From Zoopage sp. CT-All (taxonomy: Eukaryota; Zoopagomycota; Zoopagomycetes; Zoopagales; Zoopagaceae): a stretch of DNA of 33,427 nucleotides. The stretch is from the NCBI GenBank assembly GCA_004114245.1, contig QZWS01000051.1, positions 1-33,427 of the forward strand, written 5' to 3'. Positions 20,895 to 30,891 of this stretch are shown one piece after another (the first letter of the stretch is position 1; each line of letters starts with the position of its first letter). Under the pieces are notes generated by a model that saw only the letters and a list, made by a program, of their open reading frames with translations, did no database searches and was not told the DNA's origin. The translations under genes were made by a program, and so were the position numbers.

Positions 20895-21161
20895 TAGCCA
20901 GAGAAAGAGTTGATTGTTAAGAAAAGGTTACTTGGCCAGCATCCGAGTCGCAGCAGCATTGGCAAGTAGCTCGAGGGAAGCAAATTGTTGGCGGGAGCAA
21001 GGGGGCGTCATTTAGCGCCAGTGTCTCGTCAGCCAAACGCAGTCATCCAACACGTCAACGCTGACCTTACAGGTTTTTTTCAACCACTGGTGTTGCATCC
21101 ACCTTCCGCCCTGCCCCACTCTCCGCCGCCCATTGAAAACACTCGGAATCCTCTTAGCAGC

Positions 21162-22673
21162 ATGAAAGCACTGTCTCTCCTCGCCCTTGCTGCTCTTGCG
21201 GCGCTCGCCCCTGGCGCCTGTGCGTCAAGCGACAATCCTGGTGTCCATCCCACCTCCCTTGCTAATAGGAAATTGCCGCGCCATCCTCCGTCAGCTACAG
21301 GAGCATTAGCCCAAACCAGCCCCGCATTAAGTGACAGAGTGGAACAGACTTGCGAGAAAGCGCGACTTGAAAAGCCTCTTGAAAACAATACTGATCTCAG
21401 CAGCCTCCCCCCCGAAATGCGTGATGCATTGCTGCGCTATCTTCCCCAGTCAGGCAAAGGAGCATTGGCACGAACCAGCCGCTCATTCAAAGAGGATGTG
21501 GACAGTGTCCGTGATATATCACTTCTTGAAAAGCTCTTGGATTTGTTCCAGCAGCTCAAGTTGCCTCGTCCAGAGGAAACAATCATACAGTCCCTCGTCG
21601 CGGCAATGAAGGCCTCACGCGATAAGAAAAGTCTCCCCCTGGGCCTCCTCATCAGCACCATTGGCAATGGCATGCTGCTTCATAATCCCGCCACAGCAAT
21701 AAAGCTTGCCCAACTCACAATGCCTGAGAATACTACCATAGACATCACTCCTGACTCACTCAGCCTCCTTCAATTGTATCGCGCAGGTGAGGGAGACCCG
21801 CACATAGAAAAGCTCATAAAGAATAATACCAAATTGTTCAAAGGTGGCCTCAATATCAACGAAAAATGGATGGACTATGATTTCCTGGAATGGTTTATGG
21901 ACGAGATCTTTTACATGCGGCGTATCATCGCTATCCAATACTCGCATGAGGATATATCTGCGATACTGTGCTTTGTGATATACTCGAAGCTTAATCCACA
22001 GGTGCTTACCGGCCAAGTATCAGCGACTCAGGAGAGCATCACTGAAGTTTTGAACTCGTTGCAGATATTCGCACATATTTTCACGACCTTTAACCATCGC
22101 ATGTCGATTCCTGCTTTTACGAGGCTGCATTCGGTCAAAGCAGGCCCGCCTGTGATCGATCGAGGGACATTCGACATCAAAGCGGGGTTGAATGCCTGCC
22201 TCGCCCATCATCCAAGTATCGGTAAGCTAGCCGTAGGCCTGGACTCGCTCTCCATTGAAGGTTTTATGGACGCCCGCTCACTTTATCTTAAAAGACTTAT
22301 CATAGAGCAAGCTGCCGAAGCTACAGGGATGGACGCCGAGGATATGCTGTTGGCAGCCAGTTATCCTTGGGATGCGCAATCATTCATCGTAATATCGAAC
22401 CTTTTCAAGACGGCATTTGCTCGCATGGCGGGCAGCAGCGTGCTAAAGTGGAGCACACAATCATGGCTGATCCGAAAGCTGGTCAAGAGGAAGAAGTATA
22501 GTGCTGCCTCCTTGATACTGAGGTTAAACTATCGCCACGGGCTACTTCCTGGTCATTTCTCAAATGATATATTTACTCAAATCTTGCAAATCTTTGAAAG
22601 GACTGAAAATGGCACAAAGTTGAGCATGGCTTCCAGCTCGACAGTAAATATTGTCTTTGGTCCACATTATTGA
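21162..22673 (+). CDS. Secreted protein with F-box-like motif, paralog A
   Basis: Single exon, 503 aa from the ATG at 21162. Residues 1-22 are a strong signal peptide (MKALSLLALAALAALAPG, cleavage near ACA-SS). A linker with two Q/T-SPAL repeats follows. At about residues 82-112 an F-box-like helix set appears (LPPEMRDALLRYL, then LARTSRSF), followed by helical, Leu-rich sequence to the end with conserved blocks NEKWMDYDFLEW, YPWDAQSF and EWSTQSWLI-like. There is no transmembrane segment or GPI tail. F-boxes normally act in the cytosol or nucleus in SCF ligases, so a signal peptide on such a protein is unusual; a host- or partner-directed effector is one inference, chance resemblance another. 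Paralog B lies at 25135. The overall family is not recognised. Confidence 0.7.
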   Translation: MKALSLLALAALAALAPGACASSDNPGVHPTSLANRKLPRHPPSATGALAQTSPALSDRVEQTCEKARLEKPLENNTDLSSLPPEMRDALLRYLPQSGKGALARTSRSFKEDVDSVRDISLLEKLLDLFQQLKLPRPEETIIQSLVAAMKASRDKKSLPLGLLISTIGNGMLLHNPATAIKLAQLTMPENTTIDITPDSLSLLQLYRAGEGDPHIEKLIKNNTKLFKGGLNINEKWMDYDFLEWFMDEIFYMRRIIAIQYSHEDISAILCFVIYSKLNPQVLTGQVSATQESITEVLNSLQIFAHIFTTFNHRMSIPAFTRLHSVKAGPPVIDRGTFDIKAGLNACLAHHPSIGKLAVGLDSLSIEGFMDARSLYLKRLIIEQAAEATGMDAEDMLLAASYPWDAQSFIVISNLFKTAFARMAGSSVLKWSTQSWLIRKLVKRKKYSAASLILRLNYRHGLLPGHFSNDIFTQILQIFERTENGTKLSMASSSTVNIVFGPHY

Positions 22674-22892
22674 ATATGAGATTGAACTGTTGAATAGTGC
22701 AGATATAATGCAAGAAATAAGATAATAATTTTATTAGCAATTTACACTCCTGACTCCTGATACCTAGTAGGAGCGGTCTTTCCAACATGAATAGGATATG
22801 AGAAGATTGTTAGATGTAGGATTAAAGAATGTGGAAGATTATAATTGTGCCTTACTGAGCCATTACATTTTAGCACAACAAAGTCACTCATG

Positions 22893-24257
22893 CGCAGTCT
22901 TGTCTTTTAACTTTAACGCCAAATTCACAATGTTTGCCTTGATCAAAGCCTATGAATTCATTCTTGGAATCAAGTGACTCGCACTACGGTCTGGAGAGAA
23001 CGGGTTCACCAGTCCCTGGATCTGCGTGGTCCGATGATGAGCTCGAGCGCTTCAGGATCGAGGTGCATAGGGAGAGCTTTGTCGACTTCTTTCTGGAGAA
23101 CCCTCCGCCTCCTACGAGCTTCTCAGACGACATCAACAAGCTGCTCGCCGCCGATCTATCGAATCTTAATGTGGAGAAATGGAAGGAGCTGAGGCCTGAC
23201 TACAATGACAAGACGGTGTCCCGTTTCGCGAAAGCCATCCTTGACATTACCAGAGCACACGCGTTCTTAGAAAACGACGCAGACCTGCTCTGCAAATCAT
23301 TGCTGGAGCATTTTAGTTACGACCATCAGGATCTCGTCATACGGGGTTCCAGAGAGCTACGGTTGGACATGAACGGAGGGCAAACCATTGCCAGGCCCGA
23401 TCTATGCATCGAGACATGCATTCTTACTACCATCAGGCTCCTAGTGCAGAAGGACAGGCGCGATCAGGTTTCGGCCAACCGGATCCTAACTGGTACAAAG
23501 TCCAGGAAGCGCATGGCGGTGAATCCTCAGGCGCAAGTCATTGCGGAAGCCATAGCGTCTTTTCAGGAGAACAACAGGATCAGAGCCAGCCAGAAGATGC
23601 AGCTCGAGAAATCACTGCTCATTCCGTGCATCACCATGCTAGGCACACGCCCCACGTTCTATCTTATTCGGGTGACCAAAGATTTGGCCGACGCAGTCGC
23701 AAGGGGGGATCGGCCCAATGAGGTCACGATCGTCAGACGATACACTGTTCCGACCAGTGGGATTATTCGGGGTGATGCCATGTTGAACAGTAATTTCAGG
23801 CTGCACATATTCCAGTGCTACGCATCGCTGAGGAAGTACGTACTCGGCCATGACCCGGAGTGCGAATACTCTGAGCTGCAGAGCACCATGCATAGCCCGA
23901 TTTAAAACGTACATCCTGATCGCATCCTCCTGCATGCCCACACTCTGCTTGATAGGATGCGTAGGTAGTGTGTGCAAGTGACCTTTCTGTTTGTTTGCAA
24001 TAGGCGTAGCACTCCATCCAAACTAATGTATATTTTGCTCAGTGTAACAATAGTTGGTCAACTGAAGATGTACAATATGCCAAGGCATTTTGCTAATAAA
24101 ACACCTAAATTGCCTAAATCTGCTTTCTGACACACTTAAATTAAGGTTGCATTGCAGTACAGTTTATGTTTCCATATAATTTTGGTTTCAATTACCAAGT
24201 AGGTTTAACATTGGGCAATATAATGACTAACTACAGCCAGATCATATGCTATATAAG
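22893..24257 (+). repeat. Duplicated unit around copy 3
   Basis: Leader (GCCTTGATCAAAGCCTATGAATTCAT), copy 3 and a ~340-bp AT-rich 3' tail matching those of copies 1 and 2: CGTACATCCTGATCGCATC, GACCTTTCTGTTTGTTTGC, GTAGCACTC, TTGGTCAACTGAAG and ATTGGGCAATATA. Ends are approximate. Confidence 0.65.
22952..23905 (+). CDS. PD-(D/E)XK-like fungal family protein, copy 3
   Basis: Intronless, 317 aa, lying between the two secreted F-box-like paralogs. RPD is intact (Asp150) but the lysine strand reads LLVQKDR (166-169 from Q to R), as in copies 2 and 4. The helix AQVIAEAIASFQENN is intact. The C-terminal CxCxxC seen in the other copies is lost: sequence runs CEYSELQST through a short in-frame deletion. 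The first 60 codons and the PCITMLGTRPTFYLIRVTKD block are nearly identical in DNA to the other copies. It is predicted soluble, with no signal peptide. A catalytic role is unlikely on these residues; a binding role, or a decaying paralog, are both possible. Confidence 0.7.
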   Translation: MNSFLESSDSHYGLERTGSPVPGSAWSDDELERFRIEVHRESFVDFFLENPPPPTSFSDDINKLLAADLSNLNVEKWKELRPDYNDKTVSRFAKAILDITRAHAFLENDADLLCKSLLEHFSYDHQDLVIRGSRELRLDMNGGQTIARPDLCIETCILTTIRLLVQKDRRDQVSANRILTGTKSRKRMAVNPQAQVIAEAIASFQENNRIRASQKMQLEKSLLIPCITMLGTRPTFYLIRVTKDLADAVARGDRPNEVTIVRRYTVPTSGIIRGDAMLNSNFRLHIFQCYASLRKYVLGHDPECEYSELQSTMHSPI

Positions 24258-25134
24258 ACAGCATATATGATTATTAGTTGGGTTTATAGTTAGCAGTCTC
24301 TTTTCTATCCTTGCTTAAGACTAATATAGCTGAATACTAAAGAATCCATACTCCACTTAGGCTATGCAGCATAGACTATAACCTTCCCATGCATCTGAGC
24401 ATAAAATAATGCCTTTCTAAAGATATAAAATGTCCTAAGACCACTACCTAAGTGTGGTGGCTACATGGCAAAGTAGTCATAAGAAGAAAAAACTCCCACT
24501 AACTTTGATTACCATCATCTCTACTCCCTGCACTTGTCTTAGGTGTGTTCTGTAGAAAGGTGTGGCAGGACGCAGAGATATTTGGCTTCAGTGATGGTAT
24601 TAAGACCAGTTATAGTGAGGTATAATAAGGGTGATTATAGAATGAGGACGGGGGCAGAGGAAGAAGAAAAGAAGAAAGTATTATTTAGTAGACCACGTGG
24701 TCAATGCAGCCATCTATACCCTGTCATTCAAAGGTGCAGCTGCTCATTTCCAACATGTTCTTCTAAAATTCCAATACATGGGAGTGTCACTGAGTGCTCA
24801 AGTCTTACCTAATGCTATCTTATTCTATCCAAAGATAACATTACACTTGAGCTGCATATCTCACAATCAGATTTTACAGCATGTAACAATCGGGCACCCC
24901 GCTTTGTATGAAGATTTGAGATGCATTGAAATTGGTAGCTGACATGTCGCGTAAAAGTACAAGTTTTTTCTAGAGAACGAAAGCTTTCCATTGTCCACAA
25001 CAATCCGGGCACAACACATGGCAAGACCGAGCGAGCGTGTCATCGAAACTCGGCAACCTGGTACCACATCCGCCGCCCGCCCCACTCCACTCTCTGCTGT
25101 CCATCAAAAAACTCTCGGAAATCCTCTTAGCAGC
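23906..25134. other. AT-rich intergenic region
   Basis: The first ~350 bp is the copy 3 tail. 24247-24380 resembles 5554-5683 upstream of copy 1 (CTATATAAGA, a poorly conserved middle, then CACTT[T]AGGC and GCAGCATA). 24480-24990 has no recognisable gene. The last ~45 bp before paralog B (CTCGGAAATCCTCTTAGCAGC) match the leader of paralog A. Confidence 0.55.
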
Positions 25135-26610
25135 ATGAAATCACTATCTCTCCTCGTCCTTATTGCTCTTGCGGTGCTCACCCCTGGTATCCATGCATCG
25201 GGCGACAATCCTGGTGTCCATTCCAACACCGCCCAAACCAGCCCTGCATTGAGAGGCAGCGTGGACAAGGCTCGCGAGCAAACGCGACTTAAAAAACTTC
25301 TTGAAAGCAAAGTTGATCTCGGCAGCCTCTTCCCCGAGATGCGTGATTCATTGCTGCGCTATCTTCCCCAGTCAGGCAAAGGAGCATTGGCACGAACCAG
25401 CCGCTCATTCAAAGAGGATGTGGACAGTGTCCGTGATATATCACTTCTTGAAAAGCTCTTGGATTTGTTCCAGCAGCTCAAGTTGCCTCGTCCAGAGGAA
25501 ACAACCATACAGTCCCTCGTCGCAGCAATGAAGGCCTCACGCGATAAGAAAAGCCTCCCCCTGTATCTCCTCATCAGCACCATTAGCTATGGAATGCTGC
25601 ACATGCATCCCGATAAAGCAATAAAGCTTGCCCAACTCGCAATGCCTGAGGATACTACCATAAACATCACCCCTGACCGGCTCAGCCTCCTTCAATTGTT
25701 TCGCGCAGGTGGAGGAGACTCGCGTATAGAAAAGCTCATAAAGAAAAATGCCAAACTGTTCAAAGGTGGCCTCGGTATCAACGAAAAATGGATGGACCAT
25801 GGTTTCCTGAAATGGTTTTTGAAGGAACTGTGGCCAGTTTCCGAAATTCGATACTCGCCTGATGATTTCTCTGCGACACTATGCTTTGCAATGTACTCGG
25901 AACTTAATCCACAGGTGCTGACCGGTCAAGTATCAGCGACTCGAGAGGACCTCACTGAAGTTTTGAAGTCGATGAAGTTAATGGCACGCGGCCTCCAAAC
26001 GCGCAACGAGGAAATGGCGCTTCCTGACTTCACGAGACTGAACTCGGTTAAAGCAGCCCCACCTGTGACCGATCGAGAGCTATTTAACATCAAGGAAGGG
26101 TTGTACACTTGTCTTGCTCGTCATCCAAGCATCGGTGAGCTAATCGAAGGCCTGGACTCGCTCTCCATTGATGGCATTATGGACGAGCGCATGCTTTATA
26201 AGAAGGCGAGTGCCATAGTGGATTTTGCCTTTGCCATAGGTATGAACGTTGAGGATATGCTGTGGGCAGCGAGTTATCCTTGGGATGCGCAATCGTTCAA
26301 CGTAATTTCGGTACTTTTCGAGCATTTATTTGCTGGTATGGCGGGCAGCAGCGTACTGGAGTGGAGTACACAGTCATGGCTGATCCAAGAGCTGATCGAT
26401 CGGAATAAGTATTATGCTGCCGCCATGATACTAAGGTTAAACTATGATCACGCATTTCTTCCTGGCCATATCTCAGATGATGAATTTGTTCAAATCTGGC
26501 ATTTCCTCAATAGGGCTGAAAATGGCACGAAATTGAGCAAGGCTTCCAGCGCAATATTAAATACTGCCTTTGGTTCACATCAATGGAATAAGGGATTGAA
26601 CAGGACATGA
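25135..26610 (+). CDS. Secreted protein with F-box-like motif, paralog B
   Basis: Single exon, 491 aa from the ATG at 25135, paralog of the gene at 21162. It has a signal peptide (MKSLSLLVLIALAVLTPG), a shorter linker (about 11 residues fewer than A), and the F-box-like segment LFPEMRDSLLRYLPQSGKGA from residue 65. The following helices are nearly identical to A for about 70 residues, then similarity falls. Shared blocks later include NEKWMDHGFLKWF, NPQVLTGQVSAT, HPSIGEL, ASYPWDAQSFNVIS and GSSVLEWSTQSWLI. DNA identity to A is very uneven: 154 bp are identical (25351-25504), while the C-terminal third differs at many sites. Downstream, a short stretch at about 26608-26650 (GTTAGATGTAGGGTTAAATGATGTGGAAGA) also matches after A. 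Function is unknown. Confidence 0.7.
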   Translation: MKSLSLLVLIALAVLTPGIHASGDNPGVHSNTAQTSPALRGSVDKAREQTRLKKLLESKVDLGSLFPEMRDSLLRYLPQSGKGALARTSRSFKEDVDSVRDISLLEKLLDLFQQLKLPRPEETTIQSLVAAMKASRDKKSLPLYLLISTISYGMLHMHPDKAIKLAQLAMPEDTTINITPDRLSLLQLFRAGGGDSRIEKLIKKNAKLFKGGLGINEKWMDHGFLKWFLKELWPVSEIRYSPDDFSATLCFAMYSELNPQVLTGQVSATREDLTEVLKSMKLMARGLQTRNEEMALPDFTRLNSVKAAPPVTDRELFNIKEGLYTCLARHPSIGELIEGLDSLSIDGIMDERMLYKKASAIVDFAFAIGMNVEDMLWAASYPWDAQSFNVISVLFEHLFAGMAGSSVLEWSTQSWLIQELIDRNKYYAAAMILRLNYDHAFLPGHISDDEFVQIWHFLNRAENGTKLSKASSAILNTAFGSHQWNKGLNRT

Positions 26611-27122
26611 GACGGTTGTTAGATGTAGGGTTAAATGATGTGGAAGAATGGAGAGTTTGTATATCCTCATTGCAGGACCTATGCAGAAATGCCAATTGCT
26701 GCTATGCATGTATGGCCCAACAGGACTATTTTCTGCTTTGTGGTTGCTTCACACACTACAGTCAGCTTGGCAGTTATATTCCAATAGCAAATGCATTTCC
26801 CACTTAATATGTGATTAAAGAGGGATAATATTACTGCTGATTTGATGCTTGCTGGAGAGTTGTAGCTAGTCACTTCTTACTTGTACTCAGTTTGATGTTA
26901 AGTCAAGCCATCACTTTTAAATTAGGCTGGTTTGTCTTTGGCTACAATATAATCAATTTTAATGGATTCTCAAGTTGTACTTAGTCATTGGGCAAAAGTA
27001 GCAATTGCTGGCACTATTGTGCTATCAGCCATTGCCTCAGGTCGCGTCGGCGGTAGTTTGTTGATGGAAATTGACTTTTGTAGGGTAAGAAGGTAATATA
27101 GTATAAATTTCTCGTTTGATTA
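26611..27122. other. Intergenic region before tRNA
   Basis: The start matches the sequence after paralog A (22801-22840). The rest is AT-rich with no convincing open frame or RNA. Confidence 0.5.
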
Positions 27123-27193
27123 TCCGTTATGGTCTAGTGGCTAGGATTTCGCACTCTCACTGCGACGGCCGGGGTTCAATTCCCCGTAGCGGA
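27123..27193 (+). tRNA. tRNA-Glu (anticodon CTC)
   Basis: 71 nt, intronless. The acceptor stem TCCGTTA pairs with TAGCGGA (one G-U). The D arm is GTC...GAT. The anticodon stem TCGCA/TGCGA has the 7-nt loop CTCTCAC, giving anticodon CTC. The T arm CGGGG/CCCCG has the loop TTCAATT, which includes the B box. A run of five T follows at 27196-27200, a Pol III terminator. CCA is not encoded, as usual in eukaryotes. Confidence 0.95.
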
Positions 27194-27782
27194 ATTTTTA
27201 CTTTCAAGATTGCGTTACAGTCTCATATGCATACTGGAATTATAGAGATTTCATCATCCAAACATAATTTTGCATAGGTGCCAAGTCCTAATAGACAGAT
27301 ATGCTAATAGATACATCCAGTATCTGACCAAATATTTTATATAGATTTCTCCTCACTATCCATCATATTCCAAAGCATCTTATTTAATAGGTGAGCATAC
27401 TGAATATGATTATATATTCCTCTTGTGTTTTAATAGTGCAGCGTTCTCCATTGATTTAGTGACACCTAATTGTTCAGCAGTTTAATGTCATTATATCAAA
27501 GATGGCACTCTATTAAGGAAGAAATATAAATATTGAAATCCAATTGTCCAGTGGTTTGATGTCCCTATATCAAGGGAGAACTCTGTAGATCAAAGATAGA
27601 TGATAAGCATGATTATAACCAGTAGGAGAGGGAGAGGTAAGCCAATAGTGATATATATTGCACATTTTACCTCTGTCTGATGCGCCAGTTTGTACATTAA
27701 CTATTCAACAACTAGGTGATCGACCAGCAAGACAACAGGGGCATGCATTGCTCCTGTTGAAAAACATGGCTCTTCCCAAGTC
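27194..27782. other. AT-rich intergenic region with a diverged direct repeat
   Basis: Contains two related ~45-bp segments (27467-27511 and 27541-27584) differing mostly by transitions. The last ~100 bp is the leader of the DUF1746 gene. I see no other gene. Confidence 0.5.
27467..27584. repeat. Pair of diverged ~45-bp direct repeats
   Basis: TAATTGTTCAGCAGTTTAAT at 27467 aligns with CAATTGTCCAGTGGTTTGAT at 27541; ATATCAA and ACTCT are shared after it. Most mismatches are C/T or G/A. Confidence 0.6.
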
Positions 27783-28668
27783 ATGCAACGTCCCAGCCAA
27801 GAAGCATCAGTTGATCCGCGCCCCCGCTCCACACCGCCTCCTCTTCAGCTACTCACCCCGCAGAATGCACACAAAGACGTCCTTCGGGCTGTTCCCGTCT
27901 TCGTCTACATTCTTCTCGCGCATGTCTATCTCCTCGACACATCCATGGTGTATTTCCTGCTGCGCTCCCTCGTCACGCTCACGCTGGCCGAGTCGTCGAT
28001 ATCAAAGACACTCAGCGACCCAGGAGATGGCACTTTTGCAACGCAGAGTCTTGTGATTGGCGTTGTTATGTCAAATATCGTGGCAGGCGTACATCATCTT
28101 GTCGGGAGATTGGGCGATTCTGCACTCGTCATTGATTTCCTCGGTCGCTGTAGGCATTCTCCCTGGCGCGTCACCGCTGATACCTATTCTAGCTGGGACT
28201 CCGCCATCAAGAGCATATTTGGTAGCAACGGATGCGATTATCCTTGCGCTTCAGCTGCTTCAGCTCGCCATCCAACGCCTTGACCCGGCCAAATCTGTAG
28301 ACAATTCACCATCTCCCGAGACATCATCGCCGCTACTGCCTCCTGCGAATGATGTTCATGATTCTGTATCTGCTTCCGATGCTGGAGGGTATCTTGGCTG
28401 CGGGCCCAATAGTAGCCTCGATTTCCTGACAAGATCACCACCACTTGCAATTGATACTGGCGATGTGGAGCTGAGAATACAATGGCGTGACATCATTCGG
28501 GACACGTTTGGTAGTGGCGATGCCAGCGAGAACTCGATCTCTAGTCAAGATGATGTGGATCTGGAGAGCGGCCTGTCGCCAGGCAGTGCCTCACCAAGTG
28601 CCTCACCAAGTGCCTCACCAAATGCCTCACTTGGTGCGCGGAATCGGCGGATGCATTCATCTGTATAA
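27783..28668 (+). CDS. DUF1746 membrane protein (Dsc4-like)
   Basis: Two exons, 27783-28143 and 28193-28668, 278 aa. The intron 28144-28192 (GTCGCT...TCTAG, 49 nt) joins LVIDFL to GTPPSRAYLVATDAIILALQ. The N-terminal half has the DUF1746 pattern: KDVLRAVPVFVYILLAHVYLLDTS (membrane segment), FLLRSL, VIGVVMSNIVAGVHHL (second segment), then the post-intron hydrophobic LVATDAIILALQLLQLAI. DUF1746 is fungal; in fission yeast it occurs in Dsc4 of the Golgi Dsc E3 ubiquitin ligase complex, so membrane-protein quality control or SREBP processing is a fair inference, not proof. The C-terminal third is soluble, S/D/P-rich, and ends with a tandem SPSA/SPNA repeat. It is convergent with tyrosinase, 126 bp away. 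Confidence 0.75.
28586..28633 (+). repeat. 12-bp tandem coding repeat
   Basis: About four units of AGTGCCTCACCA (last unit diverged), in frame, encoding S-P-S-A type repeats in the tail of the DUF1746 protein. Twelve-base units keep the frame, so the copy number can vary without disrupting the gene. Confidence 0.7.
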
Positions 28669-28794
28669 TTGTTATGAAATATCGCTTGCATTTGTATGTT
28701 ATGCAGAGAGTGCATAGGAATAAGTAGTATATGGGGTAATATGCGACAGCGACGACTTGCCATCGACGAAGCACTCTCAGTCAACAACACCACG

Positions 28795-30648
28795 CTATGC
28801 CAATGCCATAAGCGCTGGAACCAGCACTGCGGCTGCCGCAGCAGCACCCAGCATGGCACCATTTTTGACACCGGCGGCAAGATGGTCCATATCGGTGATG
28901 ACCTTCATGCTGCCGGCGCCATCGAATGCACTTGCGCCAACGAGCTTTTGGATCTCCGAGCGGTACGCCTCCGGAGGCAGCTCCACATCTGGGGTGGTGT
29001 AGACGGCACGCTGACAGACGTCAGAAACGCACTGCGCGGGATCCGATTCGTCGTAGCCAACCTCGAGGCGACCAACACCTTGCACGTCCATGCAGAACTT
29101 GTCTACCTTGCCGACCAGTTTGCGGCAGAGACTAGAACGCTTCCAGAGGCAGCAGGGAGAGAGGTAGCCCTTGATGGAGTTGAGTTGGCGGTACACGGTG
29201 CGGTACTCGTCTTCGTATTGGCGAACAATGTTGACATCAAGCTTGTTCATTGAGCACCAGGCGTCGGAGATTTGGTCGGGGAAGCGGAGGCTGTTGAGAT
29301 TGGAACGATCATGGGACGACCAGCGTGCGTTCTCATCGCTGGGAATGTCTATGACAGAGACCCTGTCTGGGCGGGAACCGTTCGGCGGTTGGGCAACACG
29401 TGGCGGCGGCAGCCGGTCGTCGGCAAGGTCAGAGTCGGCTAGATCGACATAGTCGTAGCACAACTTGCGGTTGTCCATGGCCTGATCGGTGTTGTATGTA
29501 AGGAGCTGCAACTGGGCCGCGCGGTCAGCGCCAGCGCCGTTAAAGTCGTAGCCGTTGCGGGCCTGGTGCTTGGTCCAGATAAAATCGATCTAGGACTCAT
29601 CAATAGGTTCGGGTGGGTGGAGCAGCGTACCCATGCGTGATGAGCCCAAAAGAGATAATCTACAAATGTATCACGACAGATGATAGCACTACCAAGTGCA
29701 CTCACCGTTAGGACTCGCCATGGTGGCCATGTCTCCGCCAATGCTGTTGTGCACCACGGGGTGGACGATGCTCTCGATGCGCGAACGGAACGTGTCATAG
29801 TCCGCAGAGCTGGTTACAATCCTGTTGACCGCCTCCACCGAGTGGAACGCGCTAAGGGGACTGCCGTCGGTATAGTCGCGGCGCACACAGTGCGGCTGGG
29901 GGTAGTAGGCCTGATAGGACCCGACAGCGCTCGTTACACACCCGCCCTGGCCCGAACCACCGCCGTAGTATTGCGGGGAAAGCACGAGCGACAACTCTGG
30001 GGCCTGGCTATCGAGAGCCGAGTTGAAGTAGTTGAGGCACACAGAGGGATCGATGGCCTGGAGGGCGAGCTCGTACTGACGCAGGTAGGCGCGGTGCCAG
30101 GGCAAGAAGTAAGGCGTGCCGTGGCTCTGGCCCGCAGCATCAATGTGCATCTTGACCAGCTGGTCGTACTTGGTCGGTGCGGGACCCGACTGCAGGGCTT
30201 TGACGGCGGCAGCATATGCGGACCACTGCTGCGGCGACAGGGAACGGACCTCGCGACGAATGCACTGGGTTGGGCAAACACCAAAGGGCGCGGCGGTGGA
30301 CGCGGCCGTGAGGTTGCCGGTGGCGTTTGCAGCCGCGGTAACATTATTGGTCGTGAGGTTTCCGACAGTGTTGTTCACTGACGAACCGACAGCGCTGTTT
30401 ACCACCGGAGCCGTGACTGGAGCCACCGCTTGAGCAATCGGGGCTGTAACGGTATTGACAGCGGCGGCCAGGGGCGCAGTGATGTTGGTGAGATTGGCAA
30501 TGGGTCTGACAATGGGAGCGACGAGGGGCTCCACGGCTGGAAGAATGCCGCCGAGGAGCCCGCCGAGAAGGCCGCCGCCTGAGCCCCCGGTGGCCGAGGC
30601 AAGGGCGGTAGTGACAGAGAGGAGAAGCAGCAGCTGCGCGTGCATCAT
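28795..30648 (-). CDS. Secreted, GPI-anchored tyrosinase
   Basis: Three exons: 30648-29706, 29659-29631 and 29589-28795; 588 aa. It is a type-3 copper oxidase, which oxidises phenols to quinones, as in melanin synthesis. The signal peptide is residues 1-~18 (MMHAQLLLLLSVTTALAS). A ~95-residue low-complexity A/T/V/N stretch with many N-x-S/T sites follows, then C-PTQCIRREV. CuA ligands are His168 (KMHID), His176 (GQSHG) and His185 (PWHRAYLRQYE). CuB ligands are His296 and His300 (HPVVHNSIGG) and His321/His322 (FWAHHAW). The usual DPxF before the last His pair is DYLF here. The end is hydrophobic and small-residue rich after KNGAM, a GPI-attachment signal. The middle exon is only 29 nt but carries the HH motif. 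The tandem ATG at 30648/30645 leaves the first residue ambiguous. Confidence 0.9.
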
Positions 30649-30891
30649 GGTAATTAAGTGTTTAAATTGATAATGTGGCGGGGACAGGGACCAGATGGAG
30701 ATGTGGCGGTAGTGGTGGCGGCAGCAAGAAGCTAGATGTAATTTGTCCGTCTGCCTGGATCTGCAGACTGACGCGGCTAAATGATTATTTTACTATTTTC
30801 GACAGCCGCAATTTGAGGGCTATTTTTGGTGCAGCTGTCACAAAAGGCTAAAGGTTACGCCACTCACGCTCCCAGCGGCCACCAGTCCGCT

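Noticed and set aside
29680-30381. 233-aa plus-strand frame opposite tyrosinase
   Set aside because: Antisense shadow of the tyrosinase first exon.
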